Source: Protopterus annectens (lineage: Eukaryota > Chordata > Ceratodontiformes > Protopteridae). From it: a stretch of 64,000 bases of DNA. Below, in pieces: positions 43,714 through 54,249 of the stretch. The DNA lies in contig NC_056743.1 in the NCBI RefSeq assembly GCF_019279795.1, positions 1,778,400,935 to 1,778,464,934 of the forward strand, given 5' to 3'. Made by a program: the position numbers and the translations under genes. Positions within the stretch are counted from its first letter, which is position 1. Each line of letters begins with the position of its first letter. The notes under the pieces were generated by a model. The model saw nothing but the letters and a program-made list of their open reading frames with translations. It had not been told where the DNA came from and did no database searches.

Positions 43714-44198
43714 TCACAGCATCATCTTTAATACCACGCACATCTTGTCTTTTATCACCTCAGCCCTTAAATCACCAAATCTGCATGTTTTAGCTGTGTT
43801 TCTCAAGTCAGTTATATATGCTGCAAAAGTTTCACCAGGCTTTTGATCCCTTGTGTAAAATAAGTGCCTTTCCATTGTAATATTCATTTGTGGGTTACAC
43901 ATTTTTCTAAATTTACATTTTAAGCACTTGGGGGGGGGGGGTCTTCCCTTGGCTCAGCCAGTACCACTGTATGACAGTTTTCTGTTTGTCCTACAAATAT
44001 AGCAGGTGATACACAAATGAATGCTCTCTCTTTCACTTTTGAACCAGCTAAATTAAGCAGAATAAATGCGTTTGTGTGGTCATCTTTATCAGGAAATGCA
44101 ACTTGTATGAAAATATTATACTCTTGCTCAAGCACTCTCCATTTCTCTGCAATATTATCAAATGCAAGAGGACTTAGTTTTCGAAATCCATATGCCAT
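43714..44198 (-). pseudogene. gag: Gypsy gag remnant
   Basis: LSPLAFDNIAEKWRVLEQEYNIF and VAFPDKDDHTNAFILLNLAG, then after an intervening break QMNITMERHLFYTRDQKPGE and TFAAYITDLRNTAKTCRFGD. This is the capsid pattern of Gypsy gag (W..W...F.......K......L...G; ER..F..R.Q..GES...Y...L). Immediately after, 43700-43570 reads the RNase H-integrase spacer (HFISRGWPSKQ, YFTYI), so pol up to there is deleted. Confidence 0.82.
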
Positions 44199-44736
44199 GC
44201 CAACAAGGTATGCCCAAACACACTGAAAATGTGGCCCCTGTAATTATATACAAACATACCCGTACTTGTAACATTCAAATGCACAATAAACTCTTTGAAA
44301 TACTGTACTTTGTGAAATATGCTTTAAAACAGCTGTATTTTGTGAAACTGCCCTCTAATACTGCATAAACTTGTGAACACTGTACACGTTGGATATTTTG
44401 AATAGAGTTAATTAAAGCAAAAAAAGTTGCTCATTGCGAAAAAATGTTTGTTTTCCTTATATTATACATTGTATGCAATTCGGACATTGTTTTAAATATT
44501 TGTGTAACTATTTTGAATATTTTTATCAGTATGCTGCAGTTTTGGACAGTTTAATTAGAAATTCATTTTTTTAGCATTCTGAGTTCTTTGTTTTATATTG
44601 TTTAAGTAAGAAGACTTTTAAACATGTTTTGATGCTTAAAATTCATTTCTCACCTTTCTTTGCAAGTTATACATGCGGTAGGGATGATCCATTCCTCTAT
44701 ATTCCTCCAACATTAACTGAGTGCCCTTCAGTCTTG

Positions 44737-44760
44737 AATCCGGGTCTCATTCTGACACCA
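44737..44760 (-). promoter_or_regulatory. Primer-binding site
   Basis: The minus strand reads TGGTGTCAGAATGAGACCCG directly after the 5' LTR. TGG is the complement of a tRNA CCA end. The tRNA identity (possibly Leu-like) is not certain. Confidence 0.8.
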
Positions 44761-45017
44761 TGTTGCTCGTCTTGGTTTACAATTGAAGACGAATAGGCAG
44801 GGTAGTGCGTTTATTTGCTTTATTACATAGAAACATCAGGATGGATAGCAGCAGTACAAAATATAAACAAGCTCATTAACTGACAGACTACACAGACATG
44901 CATGCTTACATCTCAACAGCTTACTACAAAGTGGCAGTCAGGCTTGCACGTGCTCAGTATTTATACACATGTGCAAGCCTATGGAAAGCTTCTTAAAGGT
45001 ATACATATTGATCTACA
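44761..45017 (-). repeat. 5' LTR of the Gypsy element
   Basis: TGTTGCTCGTC to GATCTACA, 257 bp, homologous to 42080-42326. Confidence 0.9.
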
Positions 45018-45390
45018 TTTGCTGTCACGTTAGCAGTATATAAAAGGATTGTTACATCTTTGACCACTCAAAAAGGCCATTACCCCACCATGAGACCTCG
45101 TCTGTGTTTGAGAGAAGATATTAGACCCATTTGAACAAGCTGCTGTGACTCTCCCCTCCTCAAGTACCAATTTTGGAAGATACTGCTTTGGATCTGACAT
45201 CTGCTAGAACCTTATAATTGCAAGCACTGAAGCACAAGAAACCATTTTTGATTTTTCACAAAGACATGGTGTACCTTTGCACCTAATCTTTCATGCCAGA
45301 AGTGAGAAATTTGCTCGAATAAGGCTATTCACCACTTTGTTTCTGCCTAATCTCCAAACAATCGAGGAAAGAGAGTACTGTAGTACCACA
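45018..45390 (+). pseudogene. DIRS-F tyrosine recombinase, continuation
   Basis: Continues the recombinase after the Gypsy insertion: LRPLCLREDIRPI-like text, then FLIFHKDMVYLCT, SFMPE and ISKQSRKE near 45250-45370, matching FIIFHQDRVSLRTNPSFLPK and NPQDKGE of DIRS-D. The C-terminal catalytic boxes are not recognisable beyond 45390. Confidence 0.66.
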
Positions 45391-46069
45391 TGTGTTCTAC
45401 CAGTGATGTTGCCTTTTGTGTTCTAGACAGGTACCCCAGACTCCTCTGTCCCTTCCTAGTGAAAAGCTTGAGGAGGCCTTACATGTGCTTAGTGTCTAGT
45501 GTACCAGAGGCTGTTTTTGATCATGTGCCTACAGATATCAGGTGATGACTACTTCATCTCCTAAAGACCACTGATTTGGCAGTATGGTGGTGAAGGACTA
45601 TTCAGGGAAAACGAGTTGGTCATAAGATGCTATGTCTTCACCTTAGCTAATACCAGTGTACCTTACATGTGATTTGCAGCCATTCTGCTTGAATGGCACT
45701 GTAAGACGCATTTAAGGATTTAGGTGATCTAGACACAAATTGTCCTGAACTACAGCACCAGTTCCCTAGAAAGTCAGTTGCAACCTCCGGGGGACTTTAC
45801 CGTGTGGGAAAAAAAATCAGTTTAAAGTTGTGGCAGTGTTGATATATAACCCTACATCTCACGTAGTTATGTGACCACACACTTCTAGACTCTGTCATGT
45901 GTAGGAACAAGCATTGACATCTTAAATTCATAAGGATGTTGAATTACCAAATGCACATACTGTAACCCCCCCCCCCATACGATGTATTGGGCAAGTCATC
46001 TTAGAGTTTAGATGCCTTTCGTAATGTATAAAAGAAAGATGGCCTTGGAGTCAGGTGACTGTGATTTCC
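45391..46069. other. Unrecognised interval
   Basis: No supported feature. It may contain decayed DIRS-F end sequence. Short C-run at 45966-45975. Confidence 0.45.
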
Positions 46070-46440
46070 ATCATTGTCTTGCATCATTTGTGCTGCCTAC
46101 AATGAGTATATACAAGACTATGATTTTCTTTCTGACAGGCAGCATGGATTTCATCAAAAATATAATTTTTCTGCTGACAATACTTGCACACAATCAGATG
46201 GAGAAAGGCTTACATACTGCAGTAATTTTCCTGATTTAAAGAAGACCTTTGATATGGGAGACCAAAATTTAGTGATATGCAAATTATCTGTCTTCCCTAC
46301 TGAATTAACTTCCTGGTTCTCTAATTACTTAACATAACAGATCATTCACAGTCACTGAACAGAATTCCACTGCTGCAACAAGCAAACTTAATTATGTCAT
46401 ACCCTGCCTTGAGACTTGTTTGTATGCAGATGATATTGAT
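46070..46440 (+). pseudogene. LINE reverse transcriptase fragment
   Basis: SDRQHGFHQKYNFSADN, FPDLKKTFDMGDQNLVICKL and LTSWFSNYLT match the DRQHGFR, D..KAFD..DH..L..KL and W..SYL blocks of Jockey/L2/CR1-type RTs. Downstream in another frame YADDIDVLG is the catalytic block, right at the junction with DIRS-E. Clade uncertain. Confidence 0.68.
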
Positions 46441-46743
46441 GTTCTGGGATTTCCTGCTGTGAAAGCCGTTAGCTGGCCCAACTATGAGAAAAATGTTTTT
46501 GCCTCCCAGACTGGTGGACACCCTTACTGATGTCAGTACGTTCAGGTTTAAAGGCAGCCAGCTTGCGTCATCTCTTCAGTATTTTCTTGACCCGCTTAGG
46601 AAGAGCCCCTAGTCTTTTCTTGCCGCTGGAGTCCAAAGCAGGATACGAGTGTGTAAGTGTGTCTGTTGGTCTGCACCAAAGAGAAGTCGTCTTCAGAAAG
46701 ATAAGCACCACGTTGGGGAACTCTTTTCTTTTTCTCTTAACTC

Positions 46744-47223
46744 ATGTCAAGTAAAGTGAATAACTGTCTGTACCGTGGTAAACAAATCCCACACAGAGAC
46801 TTCCATATTCTTTGTGTTACTTGCTTATACCCAGACCACGACATCCCCACTTGTCATTTTTGTGCTAGGTTTTAAGCTAGAATGATTTGACATAGGCCCA
46901 AAATCTTAGCTCATTTACTACGAAAATCTGTCGAACTGTGTCAGATGGCATCTGCTGGTCATCCAGAACTTGAGCTACATAAAGTGTAAAAAAGAGAAAA
47001 AACTTACAATCACTCCCCGGCCAACTCTTCTGATATACTTATGATTGTTGAAGAAGGTGAGGTGCCTTCGCAGCCCCCTTTGACATTTCAAACAGCAACC
47101 CAGGCCTCTGGTGAGACCCATTTGGAGTCTGACATGCCTTCGATTCCTTCCACTTCTAACATTCTTGGTTGGGTCCAATGTCGCTCTGCAGGCCATGGCT
47201 TCCGACAATCTCTTGTTAACCAG
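46744..47223 (+). pseudogene. gag: DIRS-E gag-like gene, N-terminal part
   Basis: MSSKVNNCLYRGKQIPHRDFH with CVTC, YPDHDIPTC and FCARF: the DIRS Cys/His cluster with the second Cys replaced by Arg. A TAA follows FCARF near 46874. Later EGEVPSQPPLTFQTATQA matches SEVPMQPL in the sisters. CR1 interrupts at about 47223. Confidence 0.78.
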
Positions 47224-47224
47224 T

Positions 47225-47622
47225 GTTCTCAGAGACTGCCTTACAGATTATCTGCAATTATACAGAGCTGAGTATATATTTTTTGGTTATAGAGTTTAAT
47301 TGTTGCGTAGATCTCTGTTGAAACTGTTGTCGCACTGTTCTGAGAGACTGATCGGCAAATATACAGAGCTGAGAATATTTTTTTGGTTTTAAAGTTTGTA
47401 CTGTTAGTTGTTGCTTAGATCTCTGTTGAAACTGTTTTTCCCACACCGCCCCCATTTTCTGCTGTGTCTTCAGTTGGTATAGTAACAGCTGCATTCAAAT
47501 TGCTGGAACCTGTGTTCTGAGAGACTGCCTTACAGATTATCTGCAATTATACAGAGCTGAGTATATTTTTTTGGTTATAGAGTTTAATTGTTGCTTAGAT
47601 CTCTGTTGAAACTGTTTTGTCC
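47225..47622 (+). repeat. Tandem-type repeats in CR1 5' region
   Basis: Three copies of about 105 bp at 47225-47334, 47336-47440 and 47513-47622, sharing GTTCT(C/G)AGAGACTG, TACAGAGCTGAG and TTAGATCTCTGTTGAAACTG. Copies one and three are nearly identical; the second lacks part of CCTTACAGATTATCTGC. The 47441-47512 spacer is unique. Plausibly promoter repeats (inference). Confidence 0.82.
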
Positions 47623-48412
47623 CACCCACTGTATTTTTGGTTTGTAGTTTAAATTTGGTGGCTTTTGCAGTTGCCCACCCCACTGTAGATTTGATCTGGG
47701 ACACTCCCCCAGTCCCATCTCTTTACCACATTCTACCTAATAAACTCTTTCTGCACTTGCTTTTTGTCCTTTTTAATTTAATTGCATTTTTAAACTGTGT
47801 TTGGTCTAATATTGCTGCATACTCAAGTGTGCTAGCTTGCACTGCATGTGAATTGTTTTTTATTATTATTTTTGCTACTTTTCTGTAAAAAAAAAAACTA
47901 TAAGCCTGTTTCCTACCTTTCCTGTAACTAGTGTTCCAAATACAGATTTGCTGTATCCAGGACTGTATGTAAGCTTCTGAGCCCCCCCAAGCCTTTCTGT
48001 GTTGGAGGGAAGCCTTCTAGCTTATCAGTGGGAGTGGTAAGCACTAAATGACCTGTCTACCACATAAGGAGTGGTTCTGGCCCAGAAATTGTAGTTATTG
48101 GCCATTTGGGCAATCTCTTCCATCTCCCTCAACTTTCTGATTTGAAAGCCTGCATTTGCACTTGTTTCTGTCCTGTAACTCGTCTAGTACAGATACAGAT
48201 TCTTAGTTTTAGCATTCAAATTTGCTTGTTCATGCTCAGCACTTGTTCAGAACTTGTAAGCACTAAATAAGCTGCTAATTACTATAGCACTCTATCTTCC
48301 TCATTACCTAGAGGACAGTTTTTGTATTTACTTTTCTCGCTTGCTTAAAGAAAAACAGCTCTTGTACTCACTTTCCTCACTTATCTAGAGGAAAATAGTT
48401 TTTTATTCAGGC

Positions 48413-49099
48413 ATGTCCAAGGGTCAGCTCCCAGTGTTCTCTCCTGTCTATCTGATGAATCTGGGCATCTTGAGGCAATGTAGAAATTGCCTCATGTACA
48501 CTGACAACCCTCTCCTCCTACCACCCAACACTACAACCTGTGAGAGATGCACTTATCTAGCCAAACTGGAGGTAAAGCTCTCTCTAACCAAAACTGAACT
48601 TGACAGTCATGAGGAAAAGATAAACATTTGCACCACACCACACTCATCACATAGTCTCACTAAATCTACACCACCAAAATCCACACACAGTAACACAAAA
48701 CATTCAGAGGCTCTCAATAATAATCTGTCTAAGCAACAGAGACCTCCAAAGCAGAAACGCAAGCAACCTCCATCCCCCAACACAACCCAAATGATACATA
48801 GACCACAGACTCAGTGTGCCACTCAACCACAGCCAATAAGGCAAAACAATGTACCCAACACACTAGTCATAGGTGACTCTATAGTCAGGCACACTGATGT
48901 CCCACTCACCAGGCTGGACAAGGAGAAGGTTACTGTTAGCTGCCTGTCGGGTGCCAGGATCTGCCACATAACCCACGCACTCGGGTCGCTCCACACCAAG
49001 TACAAATATGACTCTGTCATTGTCCATGTTGGTGTGAATGACCTGAGACGTACCTCCCTGGACTACATGGAGACATGGAAGAGCTCTCCGATCTTGTAG
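48413..49099 (+). CDS. CR1 ORF1 with Cys-rich motif and SGNH-type esterase domain
   Basis: 228 codons, open. The N-terminal part has CRNC and CERC about 25 residues apart, a zinc-type motif where CR1 ORF1 proteins often have a PHD-like domain. A Lys/Pro/Gln-rich linker (QQRPPKQKRKQPPSPN) follows. The esterase domain has TLVIGDSIVRHTD (GDS nucleophile block), VSCLSGARICHI and DSVIVHVGVNDLRR (GxND block). The terminal catalytic Asp/His block is missing: the frame leaves the family text at DYMETWKSSPIL. The protein may bind membranes or RNA in retrotransposition; its role is unproven. Confidence 0.78.
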   Translation: MSKGQLPVFSPVYLMNLGILRQCRNCLMYTDNPLLLPPNTTTCERCTYLAKLEVKLSLTKTELDSHEEKINICTTPHSSHSLTKSTPPKSTHSNTKHSEALNNNLSKQQRPPKQKRKQPPSPNTTQMIHRPQTQCATQPQPIRQNNVPNTLVIGDSIVRHTDVPLTRLDKEKVTVSCLSGARICHITHALGSLHTKYKYDSVIVHVGVNDLRRTSLDYMETWKSSPIL

Positions 49100-49237
49100 C
49101 CCAGGCAGGTATGATCCTAGCCCTGAGTAGCATTCTTCCATTGCCCAAAATGATACCGCAGTATAAGGCAAAATGATTGAATTCAACAATTGGTTAAGCT
49201 TCTGGTGTCATTCTAAGGGGATCCAGTATCTGTCTGC

Positions 49238-51577
49238 TTGGTCGATTCCTGTACCAACTCCTTAGCTGACCGCTTTCTGGAATTCATAAACTCAAATGCC
49301 CTAGATCAACTTACCCACACCCCCAACGGGGGCAACAATATCCTAGAGCTAGTCATTACCAACATGAGTGACCGGTGTTCCACGCCTGAAGACAACTCCT
49401 CATTGGTCAGATCTGACCATAAGCTTATTACCCTTGATATCCACATCCTGCCCCCACCCCCCATTAAGGAAACCACAGTAAAAAATTTCTCCAAAGCCAA
49501 CTTCATGCTTCTTAAGACAGAAGTGGTGAACTTCATGACACCCATGCAGATGGGCAATACAGTTACAACTGCTGAATCCTACACAAATGCACTCTATAAG
49601 CACTTACACGAGTGCATGGATCGTGCTGTCCTCCAAAAAAAGGAAGCCAATCTGGTGGTCCCCTGCCGTAAACAAACTGTACAACAGAAGGAAGAAACTG
49701 TTGCAAAAGAGAGTAAAATCCCATGAGTGGAGGAGCTCCTTGGTCAGCCTCACTAAGAAGCTGAGATCCCTTATAAGATCCTCCAAAGCTAGCTATGAAA
49801 ACAAAATCGCCACTAAATCCAATGACAGCCACAAATGCATTCTATAGCTATGTCAAGAATCTAGATGGCAACACTCAGATCTGCTCTGAGTTACAGCACA
49901 AAGGCACGAAAATTACAGAACCAACTGATATTGCCAACATCCTGGCAGATAGGTTCAGTGCTAACTTTACCCCCCTTTCACCCCCTAAAGGGCCCATATC
50001 TATACAGGAAGAATGCAGAGTCCCTGTAATCACAACTACGCAGGTAAAAGCTGCACTCTCTAAAGCCAAAAACACAGCATCCGTGGGACCGGACAACATC
50101 ACAGGCTGCATTTTGCACGAACTTCAGAACGAACTGGCTCCCCACTTAAACACCATGTTCAATAATAGCCTCGCATCAGGCTTTGTGCCCACTGAATGGC
50201 ACCCAGCAACAGTTATCCCACTCTACAAAGGGGGAGCCACCACTGATCCCAGGAACTATCGACCTATTAGCCTGACGAGCCTGGTCTGCAAGGCCATGGA
50301 ACGTATCATCATGGAACTCATAAACAAAGACATTGGTAACCTCCATACTCTGGATCCCACCCAGTTCGGGTTTGTGAAAGGCAGATCATGCCTGCTGAAC
50401 CTGATCGACTTCTTTGAGGCAGTCACCAAAGCCGTGGATGAGGGTAAGGTGGTTCACACAGCCTATCTTGACCTCACCAAGGCTTTCAACACCATCCCCC
50501 AGTCTGGAATTATAGTTAAACTCACTAAACTAGGTATAAATCCCTACGTCACAAGATGGGTTGCCAACTGGCTCACTGATAGAACCCACACTGTAAAAGT
50601 TGCAGACTCCAAATCTGACCTCAAGGCAGTGACAAGTGGAGTGCCACAGGGTTCCGTCCTGGGACCTCTCCTGTTTGGTATCTACTTCTCTGAAGTACAG
50701 GCTAACACAGAAGGCCTCTAGCTGATGAAGTTCACAGATGACTGCAAACTAGGAGCCATAGTCAAGTCCCCAAATAATGTGGACATCCTACAGAAGGGCC
50801 TCACTGAGACAGATGCCTGGTGTCAGAGCCATGGCCTCAAGCTCAATGCCAAAAAGTGCAGTGTCATCCCCTTTGGTAAAAACTCTGTACCCATGAACTA
50901 CCACATAGGCAGCAATCTTCTACACCAAATGCGTGATAAGAAACCTTGGGATCCAGGTGGACAGTAGTCTCTCCTTTGATAGTCACATCACCACAGTAGT
51001 CAGGAAGTCCTATGTGGCACACCTCATCACAAAAGGGTTCTCATCCAGGAAAAAAGAGGTCATTGTTCCCCTCTATTCGTCACTCATTAGACCCATTATA
51101 GAGTACAATGCCCCTTTTAGAATGTACCTCACAAGACATCTGGAGCAGCTGAAAAGGCCACAGAAGTACCTCACAAAGAGGATTACTGGCCTCAAACAAA
51201 TGCCCTACACTGACTGCCTCAAAAAACTCCAGCTTTACTCCATAGCATATCGCCTACTCCGAGGTTATCTCTGCCAAACATATAAAGCTATGTCAAACCC
51301 AGAGCTGTTGGACATGCTACACCTAAAGAAATCCCAATCCCTCCAAGCTACACGCTCTAGGGACCTAAACCTTGTCACCACAATAAACAGGACACACTGG
51401 AGGGATAGATTCCTGTCCCAGAGACTTCCTATACTCTGGAACAAGCTACCCATCTATGTCAAGCAAAGTTCTTCATTAGCACTCTTCAAGAAAAATCTTG
51501 ATGAGTGGATGGGAAATAGGAAATACACCCCGAGGATCACTTCTGTGTGTCTGCTGGACAGTGGCACAGGAAAATAA
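49238..51577 (+). pseudogene. CR1 ORF2, endonuclease deleted
   Basis: Begins in the C-terminal part of the endonuclease (LADRFLEFINSNALDQL, RSDHKLITLDIHI). Compared with 21736-25047, about 0.6 kb with the endonuclease N-terminus is missing between GGATCCAGTATCTGTCTG and CTGTACCAACTCC near 49230. Linker, then RT: SVGPDNITGCILHEL, DPRNYRPISLTSLVCKAMERI, DPTQFGFVKGRSCLLNLIDFF, AYLDLTKAFNTIP, SGVPQGSVLGPLLFGIYF (49795-50721), TAG, then FTDDCKLGA (FADD as FTDD), LFKKNLDEWMGNRKYTP to 51577. Frameshifts near 49725, 49800 and 50930. Confidence 0.86.
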
Positions 51578-51670
51578 CTTTTTTGAGTGGAGTAAGCTAT
51601 GGTACCTTGCTGGCTAGGCTTACGTAGGCCCATGGGACGATAGCCTAGTACCTACCTATGAACCTATGAT

Positions 51671-52124
51671 GCAGTGTGGCCGAGCCCAACGCCAGTGTGC
51701 TTCCATAGAGAGTCAGGTGCCAGGGTGTCAGACGTACCCAGGCCTAAGGCCAAAGCCACGTGAAGAAAAGTCAGTGCCTCCACCTAGGCCTACTGGCTCC
51801 CAGTTACCGGAATCACAATAGGATTTGATTAAGCTAGCTGAGGACCTAATTAACATTGTAAGGGGCAGACAGATCACAGGTGAAGCCACCCCAGAAATAA
51901 GGAAAAGGAATAAGTATACAGACCCTTGCCCAGATCACTTCTTATCTCTGGTTCAGAGGAAGGACCCTCTTATACATCCTTTGAGGAATCTAATTCTGAG
52001 GAGAACCATCCCTTGGCTTCACCTCACAGAGGATCAAACTTTTGGGGAAACTCTTCATGCAATGAAGCAACATTTTCAATGGGAAGCCCAGGATTACTCC
52101 TAGACTAAGAAGAGAGATAGGGAG
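51671..52124 (+). pseudogene. gag: DIRS-E gag-like gene, middle part
   Basis: Resumes after the CR1: IKLAEDLINIVRGRQ matches MLKMAEDLITLIRGS of DIRS-D, then in other frames SEEGPSYTSFEESNSEE and FGETLHAMKQHFQWEAQDYS match SEEQEYSF...DSDAEE and SGETLHTMREHFHWEGQDYS. It ends at the DIRS-D left terminus. Confidence 0.8.
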
Positions 52125-52306
52125 ATGTTCATCATGTTACACTGCTGCAGTCATCACACTTGGGTTATCTGCCATCAGGCGGTCCCACAGTCGGCCCGAG
52201 TTCCAAAGTCTTGGTCCGGCGTCGGTTGCTGTCACTTCTTCCCTGATGTCAGTGCGACAGGGGTATAAAAGAGGCAGCCGATGCCATTTTCTTCAGTCTT
52301 TCTTGC
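52125..52306 (+). repeat. Left ITR of DIRS-D with TATA box
   Basis: Inverted match to 57491-57699. GGGGTATAAAAGAGGC with TATAAAA at 52264-52270. Confidence 0.9.
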
Positions 52307-52439
52307 CGTGCGGTGCCCAAAGCAGAAGCAGTTCGCAAGTGCCGGTCGGCTGACTCCTGAGATTTTCAAATCGAATTTCAGACCGAAGTCTTCAGTAAAG
52401 CTAAGTACCCATTGGGGAACCTTTTCTTGCCTCAGACCG

Positions 52440-54240
52440 ATGTCAGAAAAAAGTTAATAATTGCATTTCTTGTGGGAAGCAAATACCTCATAAGGATTTT
52501 CATTCTTACTGTATCCCTTGCCTAGGCCCAGACCACAACGTCACAGGTTGTCTGTTTTGTGCTAGGTTTAACAAACAAACTATTAAACATCGGTTTGATT
52601 TCGCCCGACATTATTTTGGTAGAAAATTTAATTATACCATGCCGTCGGAGCAACCGACGACTGGGATGCATAAAAAGCACAAAGATAAGGACAGGCAGCA
52701 GAGACCCAAACCAGACACCGAGGCCTCTGCTAGGCCAGTCGCCGGTTCTCCTGTTTTCAGTGAGGTGCCTATGCAGCCCCTGATGACCGCTGTTTTAGAA
52801 CCCCAACCTGCATCCGACTCCCAAGCAGAGATTGCAGGGCCTCCCGAGCCTTTATCTTTAGGCCCTTCCGACTCCATGGCTGAAGGGGATTCCGGTGCAG
52901 TTGAAAGGCCGTCAGTTGCTGAAGGTGTCTTCAGACTGACTACACTTACTATTAAATCCTATGCAAAGCTGAAAACTCTTTTAAAAGTAAGTAAGCCTGT
53001 ACAGCAGTCTCCAGTGCAAGGCCCCATGCCTAAGAAACAGATGCTTAAGATGGCTGAAGACTTAATTACCCTAATCAGGGGTTCCCATCCCCCACCTGAC
53101 AAAAGGCCTAGACAGGAGGAGGACTACGCTTCCTCTGACCAGGTTTCCATTTCCTCAGATTCTTCTGAGGAACAGGAATACTCTTTTTTTTCCCCCTATG
53201 AAGACTCTGATGCTGAAGAGTCCATTCCTTCAGCATCTCCCCCAGAAGACTACTCTTCTGGGGAAACTTTACATACCATGAGGGAACATTTCCACTGGGA
53301 AGGCCAGGATTACTCTGATTCTAAGAAAAGGCTCCGAGAGTTCCTCTTACTACCCCAGCACAGACCCCTTGCTATTCCACCTGTGTTAGACATTGTGGAT
53401 GATGTTTATTCAGAATCTAGCCTTAACCCAGATTCATTACCTCCTGCACCAGCCAAACCAGACAGATACTACAGGGTCCCTGACTCACATAAATTCCTAT
53501 ATAAAAGCCCTGTTGCTGACTCAGAAACCATTTCCCAGGGTCCCAAAGGGGTTAAGGCCTCTATTGCTAAAAATCCTGTACCATCTGAAAGGGATTCTAG
53601 AGCACTGGACAGATGGGGAAAGAAAGTATATACCTCAGCTACTCTAGCTATGAGGACCTTAAATTGCCAGTTTCACATGCTGAAATATCAACAATATTTG
53701 ATGTCTCAATTAAAACAAAAATGAGCACACATACAGAGCAGCCTGATTACAAGGAAATGCAACATTTGTTGCATGAAGCAGAACAAGTGGGAAAACATAC
53801 TTTGCAATGTGGATTTGATTCATTGGAAGCTTCTTGTAGAGCAGCTGTAACAGGGTCTGTCATTCGTAGGCATGCTTGGTTAAAAGAACAAACTTTACCT
53901 GATCATGTTAAAGCAAAGTTATTGGATGCACCCTTACAGCAGGATGTTTTATTTGGTGTAAAAGCAGAAGAGGTTTTAAAGAAAATGGAGGATAAGACAA
54001 AATATATGCAGACGGTCAAGGATTTTTTTTACAGGTTCAACCCCCTCGTTTCAACAGAAATTGACCAACCAAAAACTGGTCCTTTCCAACTTCTGACAGA
54101 CCACAGAGGGGCAAATACAGATGCCCAAGGGGCAGAGGTCAGCCACAGGGCTCTTACAAGCCACGACAATGGGGTACCACAACCCAGAAAGGAGGAGAAG
54201 ACAGGTCTCAAACTATCAGAAGACAATCACAATGACTTAC
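52440..54240 (+). pseudogene. gag: DIRS-D gag-like gene (frameshifted)
   Basis: ATG at 52440 is followed by one extra A (GTCAGAAAAAAGTT) that destroys the N-terminal frame. The Cys/His cluster is readable out of frame to about 52560. A long open stretch 52639-53724 carries SEVPMQPLMT, KKQMLKMAEDLITLIRGS, PYEDSDAEESIPS, SGETLHTMREHFHWEGQDYS, RLREFLLLPQHRPLAIPPVLDIVDDV and AKPDRYYRVPDSHKFLYK. A frame change near 53720 leads into the helical part (AEQVGKHTLQCGFDSLEASCRAAVTGSVIRR) and the basic tail. Confidence 0.87.
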
Positions 54241-54249
54241 TCCTCAGAC

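Larger units (their letters stand above)
42080..45017 (-). mobile_element. Gypsy LTR retrotransposon with internal deletion
   Basis: Two LTRs (42080-42326 and 44761-45017) of about 250 bp, a primer-binding site, a polypurine tract and a 5-bp duplication give a complete frame. The interior is only 2.4 kb: a gag remnant, then a direct jump into the RNase H-integrase spacer and integrase. Protease, RT and most of RNase H are absent. Unlike its hosts it was inserted by a DDE integrase. Similar Gypsy groups use a TGGTGTCAGA-type primer site. Confidence 0.9.
42075..45022 (-). repeat. 5-bp target-site duplication of the Gypsy element
   Basis: TTTGC at 42075-42079 and 45018-45022, immediately outside LTRs that begin TG and end CA. 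Confidence 0.88.
47224..51670 (+). mobile_element. CR1-like LINE with 5' UTR, ORF1 and ORF2
   Basis: The longest CR1 copy here: 5' UTR with three ~100-bp repeats (47225-47622), further UTR to 48412, ORF1 with a Cys-rich and an esterase domain (48413-49099), ORF2 lacking the N-terminal endonuclease (49238-51577), and a 3' end TAGCCTAGTACCTACCTATGAACCTATGAT. The esterase ORF1 is a known CR1 hallmark. Inserted in DIRS-E gag, which resumes at 51671. Confidence 0.87.
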
